This document shows, piece by piece, positions 1 to 9,514 of a stretch of 64,000 bases of DNA; within the stretch, counting starts at the first letter, position 1; every line of letters starts with the position of its first letter. The stretch comes from Rhododendron vialii (lineage: Eukaryota > Streptophyta > Magnoliopsida > Ericales > Ericaceae): positions 36,379,001 through 36,443,000 of the forward strand of contig NC_080563.1 of NCBI RefSeq assembly GCF_030253575.1, in the 5' to 3' direction. The position numbers and the translations under genes were made by a program. The notes under the pieces are model-generated. The model had not been told where the DNA came from. It saw only the letters and a program-made list of their open reading frames with translations, and searched no databases.

Positions 1-860
1 GTGGTTATTCAGAGTTTCCACCATCTCGTTGAATAGGAAGGAGAATACAGGATCCCTTGCCTAAGCCCTTTCTATGACTGAAACTCCATAGATGCTGAGC
101 CCTTAACTAAAACAGAGATAAATTCTAATAACAAGCATTAAGGGATAAAAGAGCACCATTTACTGCCATATACCAATTTACTTCACATATATTGCAAAAA
201 TTTGCAACTTACACGGCGATACACTAATTTTAGAGTTCAAAGACTCAACAACAACAATAGAACCCATGTAGTCTCCTATCATTGGAGGTATGGACGGGGA
301 AAGATTGGAGACATACATAACCTTTGGCAATTTGCACAAAGTGGCTGCTCTCAGAAAATACCACTAAAACAATGGCCCCCCATACTTGTTTTGCTGTTGA
401 ACCATGCTCACAAATCAAAACCAAATGACATTAGAGAGGGCAAGCCTAAAGACCCAATTCAATTTCTATGCACATTACCAGGCTTCTTTCATTGATAGTC
501 CAGAGCATCGGTATACACAATAGTTCAAAGACTGAATTGTGGATTTCCAATCAAATCAAAATTCTTATTGCAATCAATCAAACATGTTGTAGGTGAAGTA
601 AAAAGTCATACAAATAACTATGACAATTATGAATTTACCCAAATACTGTGCTACTGAGTGACTATCTAGCCTAGAAATCAATGCTGGAGAGTGCCAAATT
701 AAAGATGGACCATGTGAGACCACAACTAGTAAAACCACAAATGCAAAACACAAACTAAACCAAGGTTTTCAAAAGCCCTATCCGTGAAAAGTCTTAGACA
801 ACAATATATACACGTAAATTATTTTCTTGCCAAACTAAGTTGCACTTCAACATTTTGCAG
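1..860 (+). other. Intron of the first PUP copy (3' part)
   Basis: No coding sequence is recognisable here. The last 150 bases resemble the corresponding part of the intron in the next intact PUP gene (about 4660-4782), including the stretch around ACTAAACCAAGGTTTT, and end in the acceptor TTTTGCAG at 853-860. The region is therefore read as intron. Exon 1 of this copy would lie left of the window or has been lost. Short open frames here show no family resemblance. Confidence 0.6.
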
Positions 861-1250
861 GCTATTCCAAGGGAGGCAAGAGATTTTGGACTTGGCGAAA
901 CAAAATATTATGTGGTGCTGGTTTGCAGTGGCATAGCTTGGCAAGGTTTCTTCCTAGGGGCAATAGGAGTCATTTTTGCTGGTTCATCTCTTCTCTGTGG
1001 TATCATCATCGCTGTTATACTTCCGATGACTGAAATCCTAGCCGTTATTTTCTACAAGGAAAAGTTTACCCCAGAGAAAGAAGTTTGTCTTGTTCTCTCG
1101 CTTTTGGGATTCATCTCATATTTCTACGGCGAGCTAAAGGATGACAAGGCGAAGAGTGAAGCTCAAACTCCAGAAGCGGAGACGCCACGAGCTAGTAGTG
1201 ATATAATTACAGGAATGATTGCGGATGCCTCGACTGAATGTTGTGCTTGA
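861..1250 (+). CDS. PUP: Purine permease family transporter, exon 2 (3' part of gene)
   Basis: This is the second exon of a PUP-type purine/cytokinin transporter (drug/metabolite transporter superfamily, membrane-located, about 10 helices). It opens directly after a TTTTGCAG acceptor in phase 0 with [14 protein letters not shown] and carries the family segments [12 protein letters not shown] and [10 protein letters not shown], corresponding to the last three helices. The C-terminal tail is hydrophilic. It encodes 129 residues where the paralogues encode 117-119. At 1212-1214 a GGA stands where the paralogues have their stop, and the frame runs 11 further codons to TGA. Exon 1 is outside the window, so it is unclear whether this is a complete gene or an orphan exon. 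An AATAAA at about 1376 could serve polyadenylation. Confidence 0.85.
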   Translation, partial: AIPREARDFGLGETKYYVVLVCSGIAWQGFFLGAIGVIFAGSSLLCGIIIAVILPMTEILAVIFYKEKFTPEKEVCLVLSLLGFISYFYGELKDDKAKSEAQTPEAETPRASSDIITGMIADASTECCA

Positions 1251-2077
1251 AATAGGTGTACTGAAAATTAGTCTGGCATATTCATACACAGCTACTAACA
1301 TCTACAAGAGCCTTCAATTCAATGACTACAATTTCGTATCACGGTAATAGAGCACGCGCGATCAATTTTCTTGGAAATAAAGTCATAAGTAGTGTATTTT
1401 TTGGAACTGCAGTCTCATTTTGAAGCTGTATGATCCTGCAGCTAGTGTATTGGTTTTGAGGCAAGGGTGGATGGGTGGTGCTTCCGGTTACCGCCATTGG
1501 CACTGGTACTGCTGTTGCTACATTTTGAAGTTGATTTTTAAAGCTTAGAGTCTAGGTGCTTTGATGATTTTAATGAACAAGATGTAACCTTATGGTATGG
1601 CCTTATATATCTGAATTAGTTGGCTCCTTGTCAGCCTAGCCTTTTCTTTTTTGGGTTCTTGGTGGCACATGATTGTCTGTGTTAAAGGTGTCAACCTCCT
1701 TGGGATGTTTGGTAATGATGCCGTCGTGCCCATTATCCTTGTGGTATTTGTACCCATCTTTCGAAGATTAAGAAAGTCATTTTCTTTTGTGTTGAGTGAA
1801 AAAACAGATGTGATCAGTATTTTTCTACATTTCAAATCTTCGATACATCGTGGAATTTGTTTTGAGCCGTGGATGTACTTAGATATACAAAAGAAACCGG
1901 AGGCATCTTGATGGTACCAGGCGAGGTTTATCTTGATGGTACGAGCATCCATACTAAAAATTCCGCTTTGATCTATCCATCCATTCCAGGTTGATTGGAT
2001 ATCCCCATTGAGCTATATTTGAATCTCGAAATTCTTGCTATCCTACTATTCCCTCCCTCCACAGCTCAATAGGAAAA
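1251..2077. other. Intergenic, no gene recognised
   Basis: Non-coding sequence lies between the first PUP exon 2 and the next PUP remnant. Short open frames on both strands (for example 1590-1952 minus and 1651-1911 plus) overlap each other and show no family signature. The last 100 bases act as the 5' flank of the PUP pseudogene and include pyrimidine-rich sequence. Confidence 0.5.
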
Positions 2078-2275
2078 ATGGAAGGAAAGGCAAACAAGAA
2101 AATGAAGAGGGTTCTCCTTCTAGTAAACGTCACACTCCTCGCGGTCGGACTCTGCGGCGGCTCCATGGTCGTGCGCATCTACTTCATCCACGGTGGCAAC
2201 CGAGTATGGCTATCGAGCTGGTTGGAAACCCGCGGCTAGCCCATCAACTTCATTCTCATTGTCTTCCAATGATCA
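2078..2275 (+). pseudogene. Truncated PUP exon-1 pseudogene
   Basis: An ATG at 2078 opens a frame matching the start of PUP exon 1: a lysine-rich N-terminus, then NVTLLAVGLCGGSMVVRIYF and [14 protein letters not shown]. The frame ends after 53 codons at TAG 2237-2239, which replaces the tryptophan of the conserved GGWPI motif. Resemblance continues for about ten codons (PINFIL) and then stops, so most of exon 1 and all of exon 2 are missing. The N-terminal coding bases are very close to the intact gene 620 bp downstream, which suggests a local partial duplication. Confidence 0.85.
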
Positions 2276-2697
2276 ACTCCAAGATTGCTCATAAGTCTGC
2301 TTAGCTTAGTTATTACTGAGTATGCTATGTCGGGTCTTGTCGCAGATTACCAAATTCCTCGTATACCCGAAAACAAATTAAAAATGTAAGCTAGAATCTA
2401 CGTCCTTCTCTCTGGCATCATCGATCACGGGTCATGGATCGCACGTGTTGACTAGATTTGGTCTGAACCCTTAATATAGGCTAATTTGCTACACTTCTAC
2501 ATTAACTTAAGAGGTACCCGTTTGAACACTCTATGTACTTGTAAATATCATATCAAATATCTTAAACAAAATAAATCAACAGCCTGTTCAATATGCTGAC
2601 TTCTGCTTTCCTCTCTCTACTCTCTCTCCTTCTCAATCCGAGAGAGAACAAAGCGTAAACGGACCCAGATATCGCAAATTAGTATTGATAAGAAATA
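2276..2697 (+). promoter_or_regulatory. 5' flank of PUP gene at 2698
   Basis: This holds a block around 2410-2470 (CTCTGGCATCATC followed by GACTAGATTTGGTC) that recurs upstream of the other intact PUP copies (31557, 52245, 60028). A CT-rich leader at about 2610-2640 precedes the start codon. No clear TATA box was pinned down. A promoter or 5' leader role is inferred from position and recurrence. Confidence 0.45.
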
Positions 2698-5139
2698 ATG
2701 GGAGAACTGGATCAAACCGCCAACCAAAAAATGAAGATGGGCCTTCTCCTTCTAGTAAACGTCACACTCCTCGCCATTGGAAGGTGCGGCGGCCCCATGG
2801 TCATGCGCCTCTACTTCCTCCATGGCGGCCACCGAGTATGGCTATCGAGCTGGCTGGAAACCGGCGGATGGCCCATCAATTTCATTCTCCTTCTCGTAAC
2901 CTACCTCAACCGCCGTCGCAAAGAGGGTCCTGCCGCCAAGCTAGTATTCATGGGAGGTCGGTTGTTCATCGGCTCTTCCGTTACCGGCGTCCTGTCCGGA
3001 GTCGACAACTACCTCTACGCCTATGGGGTGGCCCGCCTCCCAATATCGACCTCCTCTCTAGTAGCCGCGTCCCATCTGACTTTCCTTGCGCTTTTCGCAT
3101 TTGTTCTGGTGAAGCAGAAGTTCACTCCGTATTCGATCAATGCGGTGGTGTTGCTCACCGTAGCAGCCGGAGTTTTGGCGCTTCACACGAGTACCGATCG
3201 GCCGGAGGATGAGTCCAGGAAGGAGTATTACTCGGGGTTCTTCATGACGGTAGCGGCCGCGGTTTTGTTCGGGTTTATGTTGCCGTTTATGGAGCTGACC
3301 TATAAGAAGGCAAGACAGGACGTTACGTATACTCTGGTGCTGGAGTTTCAGTTGGTTATGTCTTTCGTTTCTACTCTAGTTTGCACTATTGGCATGATAG
3401 TCAACAATGACTTCAAGGTATCCTTCTCTCTCTCTTAAGTTTTGAATAACGGCGATGGACCACGTAGCAATGTTACAGTAGCGGGAGTATCGAATAATAT
3501 GTAAAAATGGTTTTCATGGTTGTGATATTTTAAAAATTATGTATGAGGCCAGAGCGCTTAAATTGGCCGTAGTGGTAAAGTATCGATCAGGCCACCAAAG
3601 AAAAAGTGATGGGAAATGTACCCTTGAGATCGAACCCAATGTATTCTCAATGGGGACAATCTAGACCTCTATTTTCAATCAATAACACCCAGCTCCATTC
3701 ACCTAGAATTCCCCTAACCAAAACTTTAGTTGGGGATTGTAAAGCTCTGCTGTGGAATGCAATTGCCGTGTGCGGCATACGTTTTGAGACAGGAAAATCA
3801 AGTTGCTAACAAATTGGCAAATTTGGGAGCAGACAAGGAAGACCATGGCGTCGCTGGTGATGCCTCTGGATTCGGGAGTACGATTCTCTGTGTCAAGAGG
3901 TTTTTCAGCCGTTGGATTGTGTAATTATTTTCTCATGTTTTAAATTCAACGATCGAAAAATTCTTTGGCACAGAAGCACAGGAATTTTCAGCACAGAAAA
4001 CCCTGTCTCGTGTTTTAGTTTCTGTTCTCCTGTATCCAAATAAACAAAAAGGAAAGAAACAAAAATAAATAAATAAACAAATAAACAAGGGTGACATGAC
4101 AATTATTGACAAAGGGTCGTAAATTTTGATTTGCCCAATTATGGTTGACTTGCCTACCAATCTTTGCTGACCTCTCCAAAGATTCGGAATCAATTCACAC
4201 GAGTATTCCGGCCAATTAAACGAGAGTATTCCGGCCAATTAAACGAGTCCTTCGATATCAGGTATACCATTTGCACGCGTATTGTGTAGGACCCACTTGG
4301 GCCCCACACAAAAGATTGGAACCGTTCAATTTGTTTAAAATAAACTCACACTTCTACTGATATCCAATTGGGCTGATTTTCTTAAAAATACATTTTAAAC
4401 AAATTAAACGACTCCGATCATTTGCGTGAGACCCCGAGATGGATCCCACGTAATGCGATGCGTATTTGGTGTACATCAAATGATGTACCCATAGTTCTTA
4501 TTGCAATCAAACACGCCCTGCAGAAGTCACATTTGGAAAGCACGATTTTTCCTTGCCAATATATATTGACCTGAGAAGGAAAACCTAAAAAGTTCTTGAA
4601 ACAAACATGCAGGCCCTGCAGATTTCTTCAAAGTTCTTGAAACCTACTCAGACAATGAAGAACACAAACTAAACCAAGGTTTTAAAAACTGTGTACATAA
4701 AAAGTCTAAGCAACATTATATGTATACCTGACTAGCTAGGCATTTATAAAAGAAAACCAACTTTCACCTTACTATTTTGCAGGCAATTCCAAGGGAGGCC
4801 AGAGATTTTGGACTCGGCGAAACAATGTATTATGTGGTGCTGGTTTCCAGTGCCATAGTTTGGCAGTGCTGCTTCCTAGGCTCGATAGGGGTCACCTTCG
4901 TCGGTTCATCTCTACTCTCTGCTATCATCATCACAGTTGTACTCCAAGTGACAGAAATTCTAGGTGTTATTTTGTACAAGGAAAAATTTACAGCAGAGAA
5001 AGGGGTTTCTCTTTTTCTCGCATTATGGGGATTTGTTTCCTACTTCTATGGTGAGCGAAAACACAGCAAGGAGAAGAGTGAAATTCAAGCTCCAGAAAAG
5101 GATACGCCGCTGCCTATTACCGTTGCCACTCCATCATGA
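2698..5139 (+). CDS. PUP: Purine permease family transporter (two exons)
   Basis: The exons are 2698-3417 (240 codons) and 4783-5139 (118 codons plus TGA), joined in phase 0 across an AAG|GTATCC donor and a TTTTGCAG acceptor. The predicted protein is 358 residues, usual for the family. Exon 1 carries the [15 protein letters not shown] first-helix motif, [19 protein letters not shown] and about seven hydrophobic segments. Exon 2 carries [25 protein letters not shown] and FVSYFYGE. The family moves purines, cytokinins or related compounds across membranes with protons; the substrate here cannot be told. This copy is the most divergent: it has GGRLFI where the others have GGPVFV or GRPVFV, and a Q in LQVTEIL where the others have P. 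The 1,365-bp intron holds an RNase H remnant and a foldback MITE. Confidence 0.9.
3740..3860 (+). repeat. Retroelement RNase H remnant in PUP intron
   Basis: One frame here reads YVLRQENQVANKLANLGA, which resembles the end of the RNase H domain found at the C-terminus of many plant LINE polyproteins (pattern R-x-N-x-VA-x-x-LA). Nothing before or after matches, so this is an isolated fragment. It lies within the intron of the PUP gene at 2698-5139. Confidence 0.55.
4258..4495. mobile_element. Foldback MITE in PUP intron
   Basis: The two halves are imperfect reverse complements. The left half contains GTTCAATTTGTTTAAAAT, and the right half contains ATTTTAAACAAATTAAACG followed by a GCGTGAGACCCC motif. 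Similar arms with a GAACGGCTCCGGTCAT-like stretch recur near 52.4-52.7 kb, pointing to a shared MITE family with long inverted repeats. No target duplication was fixed. Confidence 0.55.
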
Positions 5140-5879
5140 ATGATTGTACATAGTATATGTTATTGAATGTACTCTTTCAAACGGATGCATAGGACCGGCC
5201 TAGGGACAAAGGCTATGCACATTGCAAAGGGACTAGCCTCTGTATACCCCAAAAGTTATTTCTTCTTACTGTTTTATGTATTTTTTTTATTTTTTTTGGC
5301 CATTCGTTAATCTTAATCTACATTATCCTATAGGAGAGACTTTGGGGAGGGGGCGAGGCTTACGGGAATCGAACGTTGTCCATGTACATGAGAATATGTA
5401 AGGGAGGCCAACTGCACTCCACTCCATGTGCTGTTAGTGTTTTATGTTGTATGTGGGCTAAAATGGTTTGTTTGTAAATTGTAATTGGGTCAAAAGTCTA
5501 GTTTGGGCCTTTTGGTCGTGTGTTGTCTAGATGGGTCTTATTATTGTAAAATTAGCCGAAGGTCCAATGTTGTTTGCATAAATAAATATCCATGTTAAGA
5601 ACTATCAAGAATTATTAATTAAGAGAAAACAAGAAAGATCAGCGCTTCCCCTGTTCTCTGTTTTGTGTCTATCCTCGAGAATTCCGACGGCAATTGATCT
5701 GGTCCTTCGGTTCTCTAATCTCCGCCCTATTCCGCTAAGGGATAAAGTATTTATTTTTTGAATTAAATGAGATGTATTATAAGAGAATGACTTGTTTCGT
5801 AAAACGAAACTAAGTACTTAAAATACTTAAAAACCTTAGCAAAACAGAACCTAAGTCTTTTTGGCTAAGCTAATCTACA
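5140..5879. other. Intergenic; possible LTR remnant at about 5430-5750
   Basis: No gene is seen. From about 5429 the sequence begins TGTTAGTGTTTTATG and runs to a GAGAATTCC / CTCTAATCTCC segment. That resembles a short Copia-type LTR in composition and layout, but the other boundary and a target duplication were not found. An A/T-rich stretch lies at 5280-5300. Confidence 0.3.
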
Positions 5880-6947
5880 GCCAATAATGATAATATATAT
5901 TTTGTGAACAGCAAAAAATAAATTTTATTAACCTTTGAAATTGTTACAAGGATTAATAGGACAAGGGTAGTGACAACAAAATGTCCAACCTGAGACCCAA
6001 TCCATTGATTAGCAAGATACCAACCAAGTAAACACCTAAAAGGCATAAAGCCCGAACACATGGGACATGCCCAACAATTAATCCAGATGGGACGCAACCC
6101 AAAACACCTAAGAGGCTTAGAAGACCAGAATACAAGGAACAAGCCCACAAATTAGCCCAACACAAACCCTAGCAAAACAAAACACATCACCACTGCCGCC
6201 CAACAACACCTCCCACCTCCACAAACAGCCACCCAAAAACACGGTAGACCACTGTAATGGACAGAGCCACACCGCCGTCTCACGGAGCCGTTAGGCCAAA
6301 GGACTGGTCGATCTCAGGAAATCAACCGATGGAGACGAGTAACCTGGACCAAAGTGTTCAACCTGAGACCCAATCCATTGATTAGCAAGATACCAACCAA
6401 GTAAACACCTAAAAGGCATAAAGCCCGAACACATGGGACATGCCCAACAATTAATCCAGATGGGATGCAACCCAAAACACCTAAGAGGCTTAGAAGACCA
6501 GAATACAAGGAACAAGCCCACAAATTAGCCCAACACAAACCCTAGCAAAACAAAACACATCACCACTGCCGCCCAACAACACCTCCCACCTCCACAAACA
6601 GCCACCCAAAAACACAGTAGACCACCGTAATGGACAGAGCCACACCGCCGTCTCACGGAGCCGTTAGGCCAAAGGACTGGTCGATCTCAGGAAATCAACC
6701 GATGGAGACGAGTAACCTGGAACAAACACCCTCGACCCGTCAAGCCGAGCCTAGCCGTTAGGCAAAACCGAAAAGCTCCAACAAGCAAATCGGAGGTCGA
6801 CAAAGGCAGAAAGAGGGCGGAGCCCAGGAGAGGAGGAGACGACGCTGAAACGGCTACGAGGAGAGGAATCTGTTTCAGCAAGGGAACCACCTCTGAGAAC
6901 GGAAGGACGACGACATCATTGCCCGCTATGAGCATAGTAGTGTCTAC
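5880..6947 (-). repeat. LINE-like 3' region with a 373-bp tandem duplication
   Basis: Read on the minus strand this ends in GGTTAATAAAATTTATTTTT, the kind of tail seen at the 3' end of plant LINE copies, preceded by a T/G-rich non-coding region. A unit starting CAACCTGAGACCCAATCC occurs at 5986 and again at 6359 with very few differences, a head-to-tail duplication of period 373. The GC-rich part at 6722-6947 continues the same element. Its open frames are non-coding repeats of each other. Confidence 0.5.
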
Positions 6948-6950
6948 TTA

Positions 6951-7736
6951 GGGCATCCACCATTGATGGGTTAAGTAGTAGGTTAGGAGTTAGAGGGATA
7001 AGTTAAATTTTTTGCTAGGACATTGGACTTTTCTAGCATGCATTGGATAGGTTAGTATGAGTGTTAAATCGAGCAAGTTATAAAGTGTTGGCTATTTTTG
7101 GCCAATCTACAAGATTATACTTACCACGGAAATGGTGCTTCTGTGCTACCAATTTCAGCATCTTTTTTATTAACTTGTTCTTTTTTTTGGTCAAACGAAA
7201 ATTTAACTTATTCAACTATGTATGCAAACTTCTACCAATTTCTACCAATATCAAAGCATATAATGGGTATGTGTAAACAAGTGACCCTTGACAGAGCTCA
7301 TGAAGGAAAAGAATTTATGCACCCGACCCCAAGTGATTGGGAAATAAGATTCGATTTGGTTTATCAAAAGCGTATACATCTGCAACAAGTTTATTCAACT
7401 ATGAAAACTGCAATAGAATTTGATTAAAAAATGATTAATTTGGTACACTTTAGTGGTTGTCTTCTAGCCGTTGGGAACAAAAGTAAACGATAGAGTTGTG
7501 CTGTTCAAATGTAGAGACGTTGGGTAAAAAGAAATTAGTCATTGGGATGATATAAGGAAAAAAGAGAGGCAATCTGGCATTTAATTAGAGGTAGAATACT
7601 TTAAGTAATGAACCCTTTTAACTTCACATTAATTCATTACCTAACTTATATACCTCAACTAAATCAAATGATCTTTAAATTAAGTCATTTTGACACTTTA
7701 ACATGTAAAAAGTTACCATGTCCATAGTGGATGCTC
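6951..7736. mobile_element. PIF/Harbinger-like non-autonomous element
   Basis: The termini GGGCATCCAC and GTGGATGCTC form inverted repeats (9 of 10 bases match). They are flanked on both sides by TTA (6948-6950 and 7737-7739), the target duplication typical of PIF/Harbinger. The 786-bp interior is AT-rich and has no transposase; its short open frames (7061-7427) look incidental. Confidence 0.75.
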
Positions 7737-7739
7737 TTA

Positions 7740-8029
7740 TGCATTAATTGAATTGGATCAATAGATAGGCCAGGGAGCAGCTCCCTAAAGCTTTGTTTGA
7801 AACTTGTGGAAGAGAAGGGAAAGGAAGAGAAATAATTAAGAGAGAAAGTAAAGGAAAAATTAGAGAGAAAATTGTATTCATTTTGTTGTTTTCTTTTCCC
7901 TTTCTATAGGAATCCAAATAAGAGAGGAGATTTTTTTTTTTTGTAATTTTCCCTTCCTTTCCCTTTTCTTCCCCAGGTTTCGGATCCTGTTCAAATATTT
8001 TTTTTAACATTTTAGTCGGGTTCGGGTTG
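7740..8029. other. Short intergenic stretch, no gene
   Basis: AT-rich sequence with purine-rich and pyrimidine-rich runs (AGAGAAGGGAAAGG, CCCTTCC). It ends in the GGTTG target site duplicated by the large retrotransposon. Nothing coding is recognised. Confidence 0.5.
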
Positions 8030-8626
8030 TGTAAGGGTTCGATTTGACAGGACCTTGGCCTGGGTTAGGGTTCTCCTTCCGCTGGTTCGTTCCCGTCTCT
8101 GGACCTGCAATAAGTCACTAGGGCTGGAGTAGTCCAGTGACCCTCCGACGATCAAGTCAGATCTCAGGGGAGAATATGGATCTAGGGTTAGGGTAGAATG
8201 ACATACCTTTAAAAGGCTAGTATCCCTTTGTATTTATAGACCTAGGTTTGCTTGCCCTCCAAGCTAGCGCGTGGAAGATACGCCCGGGTAATCGCCTCGG
8301 GTGACGTCATATGTGACGACAAGAGCGGAAACGGTTACGGAGCACATGATCAGATCTGACCACAATGATCGCGTCTACCACGTATCTTCTTTTGATTCCT
8401 TCTGGCATAACAAACTCTCCTTGCGTGAGCTCTGTGTGAACGTCTACGCAATTGTATTGCGTGTTGCTGGCAGTTTACCGAGGTTAGTACTGAAGGATCT
8501 TTGCCGAACGTTTAACCGAACCAATACACCACAGTCCATTTGCACTGACCTACGGGTCAGACCCTCACGGGACCTCGGCTAACGGTATTTGGCACCATCA
8601 CCTAGCTTGGTACCGAAGCCACCACA
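8030..8626 (-). repeat. 3' LTR of outer element
   Basis: The left LTR copy is 597 bp, begins TGTAAGGG and ends CCACCACA. It matches 30362-30956 throughout. Its open frame at 8301-8582 has a counterpart in the other LTR but no family signature. Confidence 0.95.
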
Positions 8627-8642
8627 ATAGCCCCTTAACTCT
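8627..8642 (-). other. Polypurine tract of outer element
   Basis: Directly inside the 3' LTR, the minus strand reads AGTTAAGGGGCTAT just before the LTR. This is the position and base bias expected of a plus-strand priming polypurine tract. Confidence 0.6.
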
Positions 8643-8939
8643 CTGATGCATCGACTCTTTGCTTCAGGGAGTTAATCTTTTCCGTGAACCATCATGCTTT
8701 GACTTCCAATACATAAATCGCCAAAGAGAAAAGCGACATCGGAAATTATTGGAATGCCACCCCCAGCTTTTGATGCCACGTGTTGATCATCACCGAGGTA
8801 CATGGAGTCAATAGCTGTCTCGGCACGTGTAATACCAGTTGATTGGTACAGAACGTCCTTTCAGTGACACGCGTCAAAAACATAATGGCTCGGTGATTCG
8901 GCGTTCTGACCTCGGTGCAGAACTTTCGATCTTGTCCGT

Positions 8940-9060
8940 CAGATGGTGCCACGCGTCAGAGATCCATCGACTCGATGCGCGACGCTTCGTTTCCCGCGCG
9001 CCCCCTTAAACCGCCCGAGTATATAAAAGAAAAGGGAGAGAGAGAATGAGAAAACTCTCC
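8940..9060 (+). promoter_or_regulatory. Putative promoter of the outer antisense gene
   Basis: A TATA box TATATAAAAG lies at 9020-9029, inside the element and pointing away from the 3' LTR, antisense to gag-pol. It follows a GC-rich stretch (CCCGCGCGCCCCC). It stands upstream of the open exons starting at about 9515. The leader between them may contain a 5' intron (donor candidate near 9151, acceptor TTCCTTGGTTAG ending at 9514). Confidence 0.5.
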
Positions 9061-9514
9061 TGATTTTGAAGTCGAACTGTCGCCGCCGTCGCCTTCTGCC
9101 TTTCGATCGAGATTTTAAGCGTTTTGGTTGAGGGCTTTCATACGAATTTGAGGTATATCGATCTCCTTGCTTTAATCTACATGTTTTGACCATTTTTTCC
9201 AAGTTTCTCGTCATTTTTTGTGTGCATTTTGGCTGAGCAACCGCTCGCCGCTGTCTGGCTTAGGGCGGCACTGGGTTTTTTCGACGTTGTTCATGTTTTT
9301 CCCGAGACCTAAATTCATCCCGAGACCAAACTTCATCCCGAGACCATAAGAATAGGTTTCTAGACCCCAAGGATTCTTCCCGAAAGGGAAGTGCTCTTGT
9401 AGGAACCGATACCCGAAGATCCTGAGGAGTGACGACCATTCCGTCCCGAGCATTAGACCTTGATTTTCCCTGAGCATATAGCTAACGGGTTTTTGCATTC
9501 TTTTCCTTGGTTAG

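Noticed and set aside
7061..7427. Possible small genes
   Set aside because: They lie wholly inside an element with PIF/Harbinger-type ends and TTA duplications and show no transposase or other motif.
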